Positions 50,201 to 58,394 of a stretch of DNA of 64,000 nt are shown here, piece after piece. Location of the stretch: positions 1-64,000 of the forward strand of contig CALXOX010000002.1 of assembly GCA_944390125.1 (NCBI GenBank), given 5' to 3'. The notes below the pieces were generated by a model. That model was given only the letters and a program-made list of their open reading frames with translations. It searched no databases and was not told where the DNA came from. Position 1 is the first letter of the stretch. Each line of letters opens with the position of its first letter. The translations under genes and the position numbers were made by a program. This DNA comes from an uncultured Alphaproteobacteria bacterium (GTDB lineage: Bacteria > Pseudomonadota > Alphaproteobacteria > Rs-D84).

Positions 50201-50704
50201 ATGTTGCAAATGAAACTTTGTGGTGATTTGGTTCTGCGCGAAAAATGTGAACCTGTAACCGAAATCACGCCAGAGGTTTTAGATATTTTAGACGAGATGG
50301 TCGGTATGATGCGCGATCAGAACGGGGTCGGACTTGCGGCACCGCAGGTTGGTCAATTAAAAAGATTCTTGGTAATGATGGATCCAGATTCTGAAACTGT
50401 TTTCAAAATGATAAACCCTAAGATTTTGACGCGCAGCAGTGAAGTATGCACAATGGAAGAGGGCTGTTTGTCTGTATTGGGGGCAGATGATTTACCTGTT
50501 TATGCCAATGTTACACGTCCACAATCTGTTGAAGTTGAATGGCATGATGAAAAAGGAACGTCTATGCGGGCGCATATGTCAGGTTTGCCTGCCAGAATAG
50601 TTCAGCATGAAACAGACCATTTGGATGGTGTACTGTTTATAGATTACTTGTCACCAGTTCGTCGTGAAATGTTGATGCGCAAAGTTAGGAAGCATAAGAA
50701 ATGA
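50201..50704 (+). CDS. def: Peptide deformylase
   Basis: Removes formyl from the N-terminal Met of nascent proteins; metal-dependent. The 167 residues carry motif 1 GVGLAAPQVG, motif 2 EGCLSV with the metal-binding Cys, and motif 3 QHETDHLDG with the two metal His and catalytic Glu. AAAGGA lies before the ATG. It overlaps fmt by four bases (ATGA), the standard coupling of formylation and deformylation. Confidence 0.96.
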   Translation: MLQMKLCGDLVLREKCEPVTEITPEVLDILDEMVGMMRDQNGVGLAAPQVGQLKRFLVMMDPDSETVFKMINPKILTRSSEVCTMEEGCLSVLGADDLPVYANVTRPQSVEVEWHDEKGTSMRAHMSGLPARIVQHETDHLDGVLFIDYLSPVRREMLMRKVRKHKK

Positions 50705-51507
50705 AATTAGTTTTAATGGGAACAAATGATTTTGTTGTTCCTATGTTTGACGCGATATTAAAAGCAGGCCATGAAATTATAGCCGTGTTTACACGTGCAC
50801 CAAAACCTGTCGGCAGGAAACAGGTTATAACGCCGTCTCCTGTGCATGTTTGGGCAGATGAAAATAATTTGCCGGTTTACACGAATATAAAAGATTATAA
50901 TTTTTCTTCAGATATGGTTGTGGTGGTTTCATATGGGGTTGTTCTACGTGAAAATGTTTTAAATTCTGCGCCTTGTATAAATATTCATCCAAGTGATTTG
51001 CCAAAATATCGTGGACCATCGCCAATTCGTACAGCTATTTACAATGGCGATACAAAAAGTGCGGTGTGCTTGATGCAGATAACACCTGAATTAGACGCAG
51101 GCGATATTTATATGCGTCGTGAATTTGATATTGGTGAAAATGATACAAATGAAGATGTTGAAAGCGTTGTATCAAAAATTGGTGCGGAAATGCTGACAGA
51201 ATATTTAGCTAATCCGTCTGCTTATAAAGCGGTGCCTCAAATCGGTGAACTGACATTTACACATAAATTTACCAGTGATGATGAAGTAATAGATTGGTCG
51301 CGCGATGTAGTTGCGATACATAATCAGGTACGTGCGCTGGGTGCAGGCCGTACAAAGATAAACGGAATTGATGTAAAAATTTTGGAAACGCGCATTGATA
51401 ACGGTGAGTTAAAAATAATTAGAATTCAGCCAAGTGGTAAGAAACCGATGGATTGGAAGAGCTTTGTAAATGGTTTGCATGGCGCGAAAATAGAATTTGG
51501 AAAATAA
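50701..51507 (+). CDS. fmt: Methionyl-tRNA formyltransferase
   Basis: Formylates Met on initiator tRNA from 10-formyl-THF. The 268 residues show GTNDFVVPMF at the start, the catalytic loop NIHPSDLPKYRGPSPI (Asn and His) and ITPELDAGDIY with the catalytic Asp. It is about 45 residues shorter than E. coli Fmt; the C-terminal OB-fold that contacts the acceptor stem seems trimmed (it ends NGLHGAKIEFGK). Followed after 11 bases by the small Cys-rich genes. Confidence 0.95.
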   Translation: MKLVLMGTNDFVVPMFDAILKAGHEIIAVFTRAPKPVGRKQVITPSPVHVWADENNLPVYTNIKDYNFSSDMVVVVSYGVVLRENVLNSAPCINIHPSDLPKYRGPSPIRTAIYNGDTKSAVCLMQITPELDAGDIYMRREFDIGENDTNEDVESVVSKIGAEMLTEYLANPSAYKAVPQIGELTFTHKFTSDDEVIDWSRDVVAIHNQVRALGAGRTKINGIDVKILETRIDNGELKIIRIQPSGKKPMDWKSFVNGLHGAKIEFGK

Positions 51508-51518
51508 AAGGTTAAGAT

Positions 51519-51719
51519 ATGTCTGAAGATAAAAAAGAAAATATTCCACAGAGATGTGGTTATTGTAAGTTTGCTGGTCCTTGTAATAATTATGCATTGT
51601 GTTATGTTGGGAATTGGTTAAAGGTACTTTTGTTTGGACCAGAAAGAGTCAGATTAGACGACTGGTGCAATCGCTTTGAATATGCAAAGAAGTATGAGGC
51701 TCGGCAAAGGACTCGTTAG
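51519..51719 (+). CDS. Small Cys-rich protein, 66 aa (zinc-ribbon-like)
   Basis: Not in a family I recognise. The 66 residues contain C13-x2-C16, C22, C28 and C50, and a basic tail (KKYEARQRTR), compatible with a small zinc ribbon or Fe-S binding protein. There is a short hydrophobic patch (WLKVLLFG). AAAGGTTAAGAT gives a modest ribosome binding site. It lies in the def-fmt-truA operon between fmt and another Cys-rich gene. Confidence 0.6.
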   Translation: MSEDKKENIPQRCGYCKFAGPCNNYALCYVGNWLKVLLFGPERVRLDDWCNRFEYAKKYEARQRTR

Positions 51720-51733
51720 TTGTGGGGGCGTTT

Positions 51734-51946
51734 ATGGCAACAGAAAAAGCCGAGAACGAAATTAAAAAGATGTGCGGATTATGGCATGCGCATGTATCTA
51801 TTTCCGAATATAATGATTTCGGTAAATGCGGATGTATTGATTGCTTTGGGATGAGTTGCCATAATTGCAAAACTTACAAAGAATTGAATTCGCAAATAAC
51901 AGAAATTTTTGAAAAGACAAAGTGTGATAGGTGCTTGGGCCGATAA
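51734..51946 (+). CDS. Small Cys-rich protein, 70 aa
   Basis: Unrecognised protein of 70 residues with eight cysteines: C14, C32-x-C34-x2-C37, C42-x2-C45 and C64-x2-C67, probably two metal knuckles. A GTG four codons upstream (51722) would extend it, but the GGGGGCG run lies between that codon and the ATG at 51734, so 51734 is chosen. Its stop overlaps the truA start by one base (TAATG), so it is translationally coupled to truA. Confidence 0.6.
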   Translation: MATEKAENEIKKMCGLWHAHVSISEYNDFGKCGCIDCFGMSCHNCKTYKELNSQITEIFEKTKCDRCLGR

Positions 51947-52704
51947 TGACAAGATATAAAATAACTGTTGAATATGATGGTACAGATTTAATAGGGTGGC
52001 AGGAAAATCGCCAAGGGCCGTCTGTGCAATCTATATTGCGTGATGCAATAGAAAAGTTTTGTGGTGAACGTCCTGATGTTGTTGCAGCTGGTCGTACCGA
52101 TGCAGGTGTTCATGCAATTGCAATGGTGGCTCACTTTGATTTAGAAAAGCATCAGGCTGCATCAACTGTGATGCGTGCGATGAATTTTTATTTGGTAAAT
52201 TCACCAGTATCTGTTTTAACTTGCGATATTGTACCAGATGATTTTAATGCGCGTTTTTCTTGTATTTGTCGTCATTACAGATATGTTGTTTTGAATCGTG
52301 GTTCGCAACCTGTGCTAGAAAAAAATCGTGTTTGGTGGGTGCCGCGGAAATTAAATATTGCAGCTATGCGTAGGGCGGCAGAAAAATTGGTGGGATATCA
52401 CGATTTTACCAGTTTTCGTGCATCGGAATGCCAGGCAAAAAGCCCAGTAAAAACGTTAGATTCTTGCACTATCAAGCATGATGGCGATTATGTAATATTT
52501 GAATTTTCTGCCCGTTCTTTCTTGCATCATCAGGTACGTAATATGGTTGGAACGCTGGTAGAAATAGGTCTTGATAAGCCATATGATATAGATGAAATTT
52601 TTGCTGCAAAAAATCGTAGCGCCGCGGGCCCAACTGCTCCAGCTGCAGGATTGTTTTTCGTCAGCGCGGATTATGCCACAGACGATTGTGGTGAACATGA
52701 GTAA
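51946..52704 (+). CDS. truA: tRNA pseudouridine(38-40) synthase
   Basis: Isomerises U38, U39 and U40 in the anticodon arm. The 252 residues show YKITVEYDGT at the start, the catalytic Asp in AAGRTDAGVHA, and RSFLHHQVRNMVGTLVEIG. A GTG 15 bases upstream is rejected because the ATG at 51946 forms the TAATG coupling with the previous gene. Its 3' end overlaps the convergent comEC 3' end by 44 bases. Confidence 0.95.
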   Translation: MTRYKITVEYDGTDLIGWQENRQGPSVQSILRDAIEKFCGERPDVVAAGRTDAGVHAIAMVAHFDLEKHQAASTVMRAMNFYLVNSPVSVLTCDIVPDDFNARFSCICRHYRYVVLNRGSQPVLEKNRVWWVPRKLNIAAMRRAAEKLVGYHDFTSFRASECQAKSPVKTLDSCTIKHDGDYVIFEFSARSFLHHQVRNMVGTLVEIGLDKPYDIDEIFAAKNRSAAGPTAPAAGLFFVSADYATDDCGEHE

Positions 52705-54598
52705 TTTTCCCAGACGGGTAAATTATCATACCTCCACGTAATATTTTGTTTTTGCATTTCGGGGCGTTTATATTGAAATAAGAAACGATGTAATCAACGT
52801 TTTCATTGCGGCACAATTCAACAATTGTTTTTTGTAGTGGTACAAACTTTTGAATATAAACTAAATTAAAGTTTGTGGTGTTATAACGCCAAAGGCCATC
52901 TACTGGCTTGCGTCGAATATTCTTTGTTCCTGCGGGTTCATTATTTATCTGTTTCCAAGTATCAAAAGTAAAATAGTGATTTGAGGCACGAGATTTACTA
53001 AATTCTAAATTGCCGTTGCTGCCGACAAAAGCGACAAGTTCATGGTCGCTTGTTGCATAGAATACAGGCTTTGGAAGAGAGATTGTAATAAGAATTCCGC
53101 AACAGATAAAGATTGAACATAGTATATAATTTATTTTTATTCGTAACGGGCGAATAAAAATCATACAAATAAAACCGATAATTATGAGGCTAAAAGCAAT
53201 GTTTGGTATATGTGGCATTGTTATTGTTGCGTAAGGCAGTTCAAAAATTTTATTTCCGGCAATCAAAAGAAAATCATAAACCTTTTCTGCTAAGATGATT
53301 GGACCAGTCCAACCGAAAATAGATGTAAAAACGCCAACCATAACTAGTGGCATAATAGCGACAGAAAATATTGGCAGTAAAATAAGATTTCCAATCAGGC
53401 CATAAATAGGCAAACTGTAAAAGTGCGCGATTACGAACGGTGCAGTAAAAATTGTTGCGACAATCGATGTAAGAGTTGCAGTATAAATAACTTTTAAGAT
53501 TTTATTATTTGGCATTTTAGGTTTGACTTCATTCCATAACCAAATCAGTCCGAATATAGCAGCAAAAGATAATTGAAAACCTGGTTGCATAACGAAATGC
53601 GGATTCATAAAGAAAATTATACAGAATGCAACACAAACGTTTCGCATAGAAATTGCATTTCTTCCGAATATAAAAGCTGCGAAGACCAGAGTTGCCATAA
53701 TAAACGCGCGAACAGTTGCAATATCGACCCCAGATAAGAACAAGTAAAATAATAATCCGCCCCAAGCACAAATAAGCGCAGGAATTCTGGCGGGAATACG
53801 TTTTGTTATTATTGGAATCGCACGAAATATCAGATAAAATATTGCAAAGAGCCAACCGGATACCAAAGTTATATGAAATCCACTAATTGACCAAACGTGT
53901 CCCACACCCGTTGCGGTCCATACATCTCCGTCTGATTTAGGAACAGCGTTTTTATAACCAAGTACCAAAGTATCAACTAAAAAGGAATTTGATTTTTTGT
54001 GTAAATAGTTTCGTAATGCAGAAATATTACTGGTGTCGCCTTCAGAAATCGTTTCATAATCTGTTAAATACCCAGTCGCGGTCAGATGATTAAAGTATGC
54101 CCAACGAGCATAATCAAAAGCTTCTGGTGCATCTGCGGGACTTGGACGAAATAAACTAACGGTTGCGCTGATTGTATCACCAATATGTGGTGGGGTTATG
54201 GTGTTGTTTGCTGATACTCGGATTATTGCATTGCCTTTATCTGCTTGAATGTTTTCTGCGGACGTTTTTATATAAATTCTTGATTTGTCTGTTGTGTAAT
54301 CAATATTTTTAACTATACCTGTAATGTTTATATTATTTAATGTGTGCGGTATTTGCGGAGTGTTTATAAAGTTAGTAAATACAGCGGCATAAGAAAATCC
54401 GAAAACTAATAATGAAATTGCGCGGACAAGATAGTTTATTTTGAATAAAATCAAAGCCGCAGAAATAATAAAAAGAATTGTACATAGAATGAATTTTGGT
54501 TCAAAAGGCAAATTAAAATAAAGACCGGCACCGAAGGTCATTAAAAATGGCACCCATAAAAACAAGTTAGTCGATTGATTTTGCCACAATTCTTGCAT
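52661..54598 (-). CDS. comEC: ComEC/Rec2 DNA uptake channel
   Basis: Inner membrane channel for single-stranded DNA uptake during transformation. The 645 residues consist of an N-terminal membrane pair, an OB-like extracytoplasmic domain (DUF4131, residues about 75-185), a polytopic competence domain with VWSISGFHITLVSG and GVDIATVRAFIMA, and a short C-terminal tail. The usual beta-lactamase-like nuclease domain is absent or unrecognisable, as in some alphaproteobacteria. The frame is open to 54727 but the ATG at 54598 is six bases after TATACT and leaves room for pyrG's promoter. ComF is also present (30756). Confidence 0.85.
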   Translation of the reverse strand: MQELWQNQSTNLFLWVPFLMTFGAGLYFNLPFEPKFILCTILFIISAALILFKINYLVRAISLLVFGFSYAAVFTNFINTPQIPHTLNNINITGIVKNIDYTTDKSRIYIKTSAENIQADKGNAIIRVSANNTITPPHIGDTISATVSLFRPSPADAPEAFDYARWAYFNHLTATGYLTDYETISEGDTSNISALRNYLHKKSNSFLVDTLVLGYKNAVPKSDGDVWTATGVGHVWSISGFHITLVSGWLFAIFYLIFRAIPIITKRIPARIPALICAWGGLLFYLFLSGVDIATVRAFIMATLVFAAFIFGRNAISMRNVCVAFCIIFFMNPHFVMQPGFQLSFAAIFGLIWLWNEVKPKMPNNKILKVIYTATLTSIVATIFTAPFVIAHFYSLPIYGLIGNLILLPIFSVAIMPLVMVGVFTSIFGWTGPIILAEKVYDFLLIAGNKIFELPYATITMPHIPNIAFSLIIIGFICMIFIRPLRIKINYILCSIFICCGILITISLPKPVFYATSDHELVAFVGSNGNLEFSKSRASNHYFTFDTWKQINNEPAGTKNIRRKPVDGLWRYNTTNFNLVYIQKFVPLQKTIVELCRNENVDYIVSYFNINAPKCKNKILRGGMIIYPSGKITHVHHNRLWHNPR

Positions 54599-54604
54599 AC
54601 ATGG

Positions 54605-54634
54605 AGTATAGGAATTTATTTGATTGCACCGCAA
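54605..54634 (-). promoter_or_regulatory. Promoter of comEC, leaderless
   Basis: On the minus strand TTGCGG (54634-54629), 18-base spacer, TATACT (54610-54605), then 6 bases to the ATG. It overlaps the pyrG promoter on the other strand. Confidence 0.6.
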
Positions 54635-54652
54635 CGAAAAATTTCGTATGAT
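54624..54652 (+). promoter_or_regulatory. Promoter of pyrG
   Basis: TTGCAC (54624-54629), 17-base spacer, TATGAT (54647-54652). The leader carries AAGGAGGCG before the ATG at 54678. Overlaps the divergent comEC promoter. Confidence 0.6.
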
Positions 54653-54677
54653 TAAAGCCCATAAGGAGGCGTTTCTT

Positions 54678-56255
54678 ATGGCAAAATATATATTCATTAC
54701 CGGTGGTGTAGTTTCCAGTTTAGGCAAGGGCGTCGCAGCGGCAAGTTGCGGCGCTCTTCTTCAATCGCGTGGGTACAGTGTTCATGCGCGAAAGTTTGAT
54801 CCATATTTAAATATAGACCCAGGTACTATGTCTCCGTTTCAACATGGTGAAGTTTACGTTACAAACGACGGCTTTGAAACGGATTTGGATTTAGGCTATT
54901 ACGAAAGATTTTTAGGTATAAAACTTTCTCGTAATGATTCTGTATCTGGTGGGCGTATTTATTGGGATGTTTTGAATGCGGAAAGACATGGGGATTATCT
55001 TGGTGCAACGGTTCAGATGATACCTCACGTTACGAATAAAATTAAAGAATATATATCCGCTCCAACGGATACAGATTTTGTAGTATGTGAAATAGGCGGT
55101 ACCGTTGGCGACATTGAAGGTAAAATATTTTTAGAATCTATTCGTCAATTTGCCAATGATGTAGGCCGTAAAAATGTTATGTTTGTACATTTAACATTGG
55201 CGCCTTATTTGGAAAAAAGTGGGGAATTAAAAACTAAACCGACACAAATGTCCGTCCGCGAGTTGTTAGAAAACGGTATTCAGGCAGATATGTTGATTGT
55301 TCGCAGTCCAAGAATGTTGACGTCGGATGAACGTGCAAAGATAGGCATGTTCTGTAATTTGCCCGCAAAGAATGTAATCAGTGGAATTGATTTGGATAAT
55401 ATTTATAAAATACCGTTGGCATACGATGCACAGCACGTATTTGATATAATTGCTGAACATTTTGATTTACCGAATGCGGCTGGCAACACAGATAAATTCC
55501 AAAAGATAGAACATTATCTGTCGGCTGATTTGCCGCATATAAAGATAGGTGTTGTTGGTAAGTACTTTGACGTGCCTGATGCGTATAAATCGTTAAATGA
55601 AGCACTATTTCATGCTGGTATTCAAAATAACGTTCATGTAGATATTAAAAAGATAAATGCTGAACACTTTGATGCAGAAGAAGCATCTGATGTGGATGGT
55701 ATATTAGTTCCTGGTGGTTTTGGTAATCGCGGTGTTGCTGGTAAAATTGCGGCAGCGGGTTATGCACGTGAAAACAAAGTTCCATATATGGGAATTTGTT
55801 TAGGTATGCAGGTAGCAGTTATAGAGTTTGCCAGGAATGTTTTAGGTGTACCAGATGCAGATTCAACCGAGTTTGCAAAAAATTGCACGCCTATAATAAA
55901 TATTATGCCAGACTATGATTCTGCTGATATGGGTGGAACTTTACGTTTGGGGGCATATCCATGTGAAATAACGCCAAATACATTGGCTTATCAGGTATAT
56001 GGGGAAGCGCGCATATCAGAACGTCATCGTCACAGATATGAAATGGACATATCTTGGGAAGAAAAATTTGCTGATGCAGGGATGATTATATCAGGCCGCA
56101 GTCCGGATGGACGTCTGCCAGAAATTGTGGAATTAAAGGATCACCCGTTCTTTATTGCTGGACAGTTCCATCCAGAATTCCAGTCCAGTCCATATAAAGG
56201 GCATCCTATGTTTAATGCTTTTATAGCGGCGGCGGCAAAACATTTGAAAAAGTAG
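54678..56255 (+). CDS. pyrG: CTP synthase (glutamine-hydrolysing)
   Basis: Makes CTP from UTP using glutamine and ATP. The 525 residues have an N-terminal synthetase domain (FITGGVVSSLGKG, CEIGGTVGDIE) and a C-terminal class I GATase (GICLGMQVAV with nucleophile Cys, HPEFQSSP with the catalytic His-Glu). It is about 20 residues shorter than E. coli PyrG. The ATG at 54678 follows AAGGAGGCG; the frame open from 54624 lies within the promoter. Confidence 0.96.
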   Translation: MAKYIFITGGVVSSLGKGVAAASCGALLQSRGYSVHARKFDPYLNIDPGTMSPFQHGEVYVTNDGFETDLDLGYYERFLGIKLSRNDSVSGGRIYWDVLNAERHGDYLGATVQMIPHVTNKIKEYISAPTDTDFVVCEIGGTVGDIEGKIFLESIRQFANDVGRKNVMFVHLTLAPYLEKSGELKTKPTQMSVRELLENGIQADMLIVRSPRMLTSDERAKIGMFCNLPAKNVISGIDLDNIYKIPLAYDAQHVFDIIAEHFDLPNAAGNTDKFQKIEHYLSADLPHIKIGVVGKYFDVPDAYKSLNEALFHAGIQNNVHVDIKKINAEHFDAEEASDVDGILVPGGFGNRGVAGKIAAAGYARENKVPYMGICLGMQVAVIEFARNVLGVPDADSTEFAKNCTPIINIMPDYDSADMGGTLRLGAYPCEITPNTLAYQVYGEARISERHRHRYEMDISWEEKFADAGMIISGRSPDGRLPEIVELKDHPFFIAGQFHPEFQSSPYKGHPMFNAFIAAAAKHLKK

Positions 56256-56256
56256 A

Positions 56257-56287
56257 TAAAACCCCGAATAAATCGGGGTTTTATTTT
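56257..56287. terminator. Terminator of pyrG
   Basis: AAACCCCGA-ATAAA-TCGGGGTTT hairpin with T-run, between convergent genes ending at 56255 and 56281. Confidence 0.85.
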
Positions 56288-56595
56288 CCAAATATAAATG
56301 AATTATCAACAGATAATGCGATAATGGCATCTATATTATCATTGTCATTGGTGTGTTGGCGGATTGTTTTTCCACATTTTTCACATTTATGGGTGATAAT
56401 AAAACCATTCCCAGATTTTTCTACATTGATTGGGCGCATCATACCGCCACAATTGGACGCTCGGTCGCCAGGATTATTGTCAACATGGCGCGACCATAGA
56501 CATTCTGGGCAGTGGTTGGTATAACCATTACCACGAACAACTGCGCCGCAATGGGCGCAGTTAAAATCTTCAACTGTTTTTGTAAATTTTTTCAT
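56281..56595 (-). CDS. RNHCP domain protein
   Basis: A 104-residue protein with Cys pairs C13-x2-C16, the variant RNHCP motif TNHCPECLWSRHVD, NPGDRASNCGGMM, and C71-x2-C74. The RNHCP family is widespread, predicted zinc-binding, and has no assigned function. Overlaps the gapR stop by one base (TAATG), so the two are coupled. Confidence 0.85.
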   Translation of the reverse strand: MKKFTKTVEDFNCAHCGAVVRGNGYTNHCPECLWSRHVDNNPGDRASNCGGMMRPINVEKSGNGFIITHKCEKCGKTIRQHTNDNDNIDAIIALSVDNSFIFGK

Positions 56596-56843
56596 TACAA
56601 GCCCAATGCAGTACGGTACATTTGTGTCAATTCATCGGCTTCGTCCAATTCATCTGGATCCATCTTGCGCAAACGTATCATCTGACGAATATATTTAGGG
56701 TCAAAACCGGCAGATTTTGCTTCGCTATATATTTCTTTAATATCAGCGGCAATAGCAGCTGTTTCTTCGTTTAATTTTTCAATACGTTCAATGATTCCAA
56801 GCAATTGCTGGTTATCAATAGCACCGTGATTTGCGTTTTTCAT
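56595..56843 (-). CDS. gapR: GapR-like DNA-binding protein (DUF2312)
   Basis: Nucleoid protein known in Caulobacter for encircling overtwisted AT-rich DNA ahead of replication forks and stimulating topoisomerases. The 82 residues match the family: a coiled-coil helix with EETAAIAADIKEIYSEAKSAGFDPKYIRQMIRLRK and the acidic tail. Start at 56843 has AGGGGA upstream; the frame open to 56912 is signal-less and unlikely. The family is essentially alphaproteobacterial, supporting the taxonomic call. First gene of a two-gene operon with the RNHCP gene. Confidence 0.9.
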   Translation of the reverse strand: MKNANHGAIDNQQLLGIIERIEKLNEETAAIAADIKEIYSEAKSAGFDPKYIRQMIRLRKMDPDELDEADELTQMYRTALGL

Positions 56844-56946
56844 TGCAGATTTCCCCTTGTTTTTTGATGGACTATATGATATATCATAAATCGCAAAAAT
56901 CAAGAAAAACAAAAGAGCAAAAAAGTATAAAAGAAGTGGGTTTATT

Positions 56947-58317
56947 ATGAATAGATTTACAAAAATAACTTCATCAATTGGACCAAAATGTGAAGATAGA
57001 GAAACTTTAACTAAGATGATTCAAGCTGGCGTGAATGTATGCCGTTTGAATTTTAGTCATGATACTGGTGATGTTCAGGGTAAAAAAATAGATTTAATTC
57101 GTGAAATTTCTGCTGAGTTGAATATGCCTGTTGCAATAATGATTGACTTACAGGGGCCAAAGCATCGAATTGGTAATTTTGCAACAGAAGACAAATATCC
57201 TTTAACTGTTGGTCAGAAGTTTACATTTGATAATGATTCTACACCAGGGGACTCTACACGTGTTCAGTTACCAGATGCAGATGTTATGAAGTCCTTAAAT
57301 GTTGGCGACAGAATTTTGTTAAATGATGGTAAGATAGAAATGACTGTTGATTCTGTTGCGGCTGGTAAAGTTGTTGCGACGGTTGTTCGTGGAACAGAAA
57401 TTTGGTCACGACGTGGATTTAATTTGCCGGATACAGAAATTGCGACTTCTGTTTTGACGGCTAAAGATAGGGCAGACTTGGAATACGCATTGACCAAAAA
57501 TCCTGATTGGGTTGCAATTTCTTTCGTTCAAAAGCCAGAAGATGTTGCCGAAGTTCGTGATTTTATTGTGGCACACACTTCTCATCCCGTAAAAATAATT
57601 GCAAAGATTGAAAGGCCAAATGCCGTTGAAAGAATTACAGAAATTGCGGCTGCTGCAGATGGTATTATGATAGCGCGTGGTGATTTGGCAGTAGAAGTTC
57701 CTTTTGAAAAGTTGCCGGCTATTTCTCGTCATATTATTCGTGAATGTCGTAAAATGAACAAACCTGTAATTATGGCGACACAGATGTTGGGGACTATGGT
57801 AAATAGCGAATTCCCAACTCGTGCGGAAATTACGGACGTTGCGAATACCGCATATTTACGTGCAGATTCAACTATGACATCTGAAGAAACGACAATTGGT
57901 ATCAATCCTGTAAATGTTATAAATACGATGAATAAAATCTTGTCGTATGCTGATGGCGACGCGATTGCCAATCCGTATGATTGGTCACGTGTGGAAAATG
58001 TACCTGAAAATGATTGGTCTCGCAGTGTTGCTTCAATGGCGTATCTGAATAAAGCATCCGCAATTGTTGTTTTTGCGTCTGATACAATTGCAACAACAGA
58101 AATATCTTGCCGTAAGCCGGATATTCCAATTGTTGCGGTATGCCGTGACCGTCTGATTGCTAACCAGTTGTGTTTGGCACGCGGTGTATTTCCTCTTTAC
58201 GACGAAGATTTGTTTGGACAGCGTGATGCTTTTAATGCTGCGCGTAAGTTCGGCGTAAATGAAGGTAAGCTGGTTATTGTAGATGAAGATAAAATTAGCT
58301 TACGTACATTAGACTAA
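56947..58317 (+). CDS. pyk: Pyruvate kinase
   Basis: PEP + ADP to pyruvate + ATP. The 456 residues keep the barrel signatures: VCRLNFSH, IDLQGPKHRIG, IIAKIERPNAVE with the catalytic Lys, and GIMIARGDLAVEVP. Several usual residues differ: K-I-x-C-T-I-G-P reads KITSSIGPK, and D-G-x-M-L-S-x-E-T reads ADSTMTSEET. Length is about 15 residues short. Probably active but divergent. The window's other PEP enzyme is ppdK. Confidence 0.93.
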   Translation: MNRFTKITSSIGPKCEDRETLTKMIQAGVNVCRLNFSHDTGDVQGKKIDLIREISAELNMPVAIMIDLQGPKHRIGNFATEDKYPLTVGQKFTFDNDSTPGDSTRVQLPDADVMKSLNVGDRILLNDGKIEMTVDSVAAGKVVATVVRGTEIWSRRGFNLPDTEIATSVLTAKDRADLEYALTKNPDWVAISFVQKPEDVAEVRDFIVAHTSHPVKIIAKIERPNAVERITEIAAAADGIMIARGDLAVEVPFEKLPAISRHIIRECRKMNKPVIMATQMLGTMVNSEFPTRAEITDVANTAYLRADSTMTSEETTIGINPVNVINTMNKILSYADGDAIANPYDWSRVENVPENDWSRSVASMAYLNKASAIVVFASDTIATTEISCRKPDIPIVAVCRDRLIANQLCLARGVFPLYDEDLFGQRDAFNAARKFGVNEGKLVIVDEDKISLRTLD

Positions 58318-58335
58318 TTTTATAAAAACTACGTA

Positions 58336-58377
58336 AAGGTGGTGGCAATTTATATTGACCGCCACCTTGTTTTTTTA
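58336..58377 (+). terminator. Terminator of pyk overlapping the dacA promoter
   Basis: AAGGTGG at 58336-58342 pairs with CCACCTT at 58362-58368, followed by a seven-base T-run. An alternative stem GGTGGC with GCCACC is possible. The -35 box of the next gene lies in the loop. Confidence 0.7.
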
Positions 58378-58384
58378 CTAAAAT
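58355..58384 (+). promoter_or_regulatory. Promoter of dacA, near-leaderless
   Basis: TTGACC (58355-58360), 18-base spacer, TAAAAT (58379-58384), 10 bases before the ATG at 58395. Confidence 0.6.
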
Positions 58385-58394
58385 CACACTTGAA

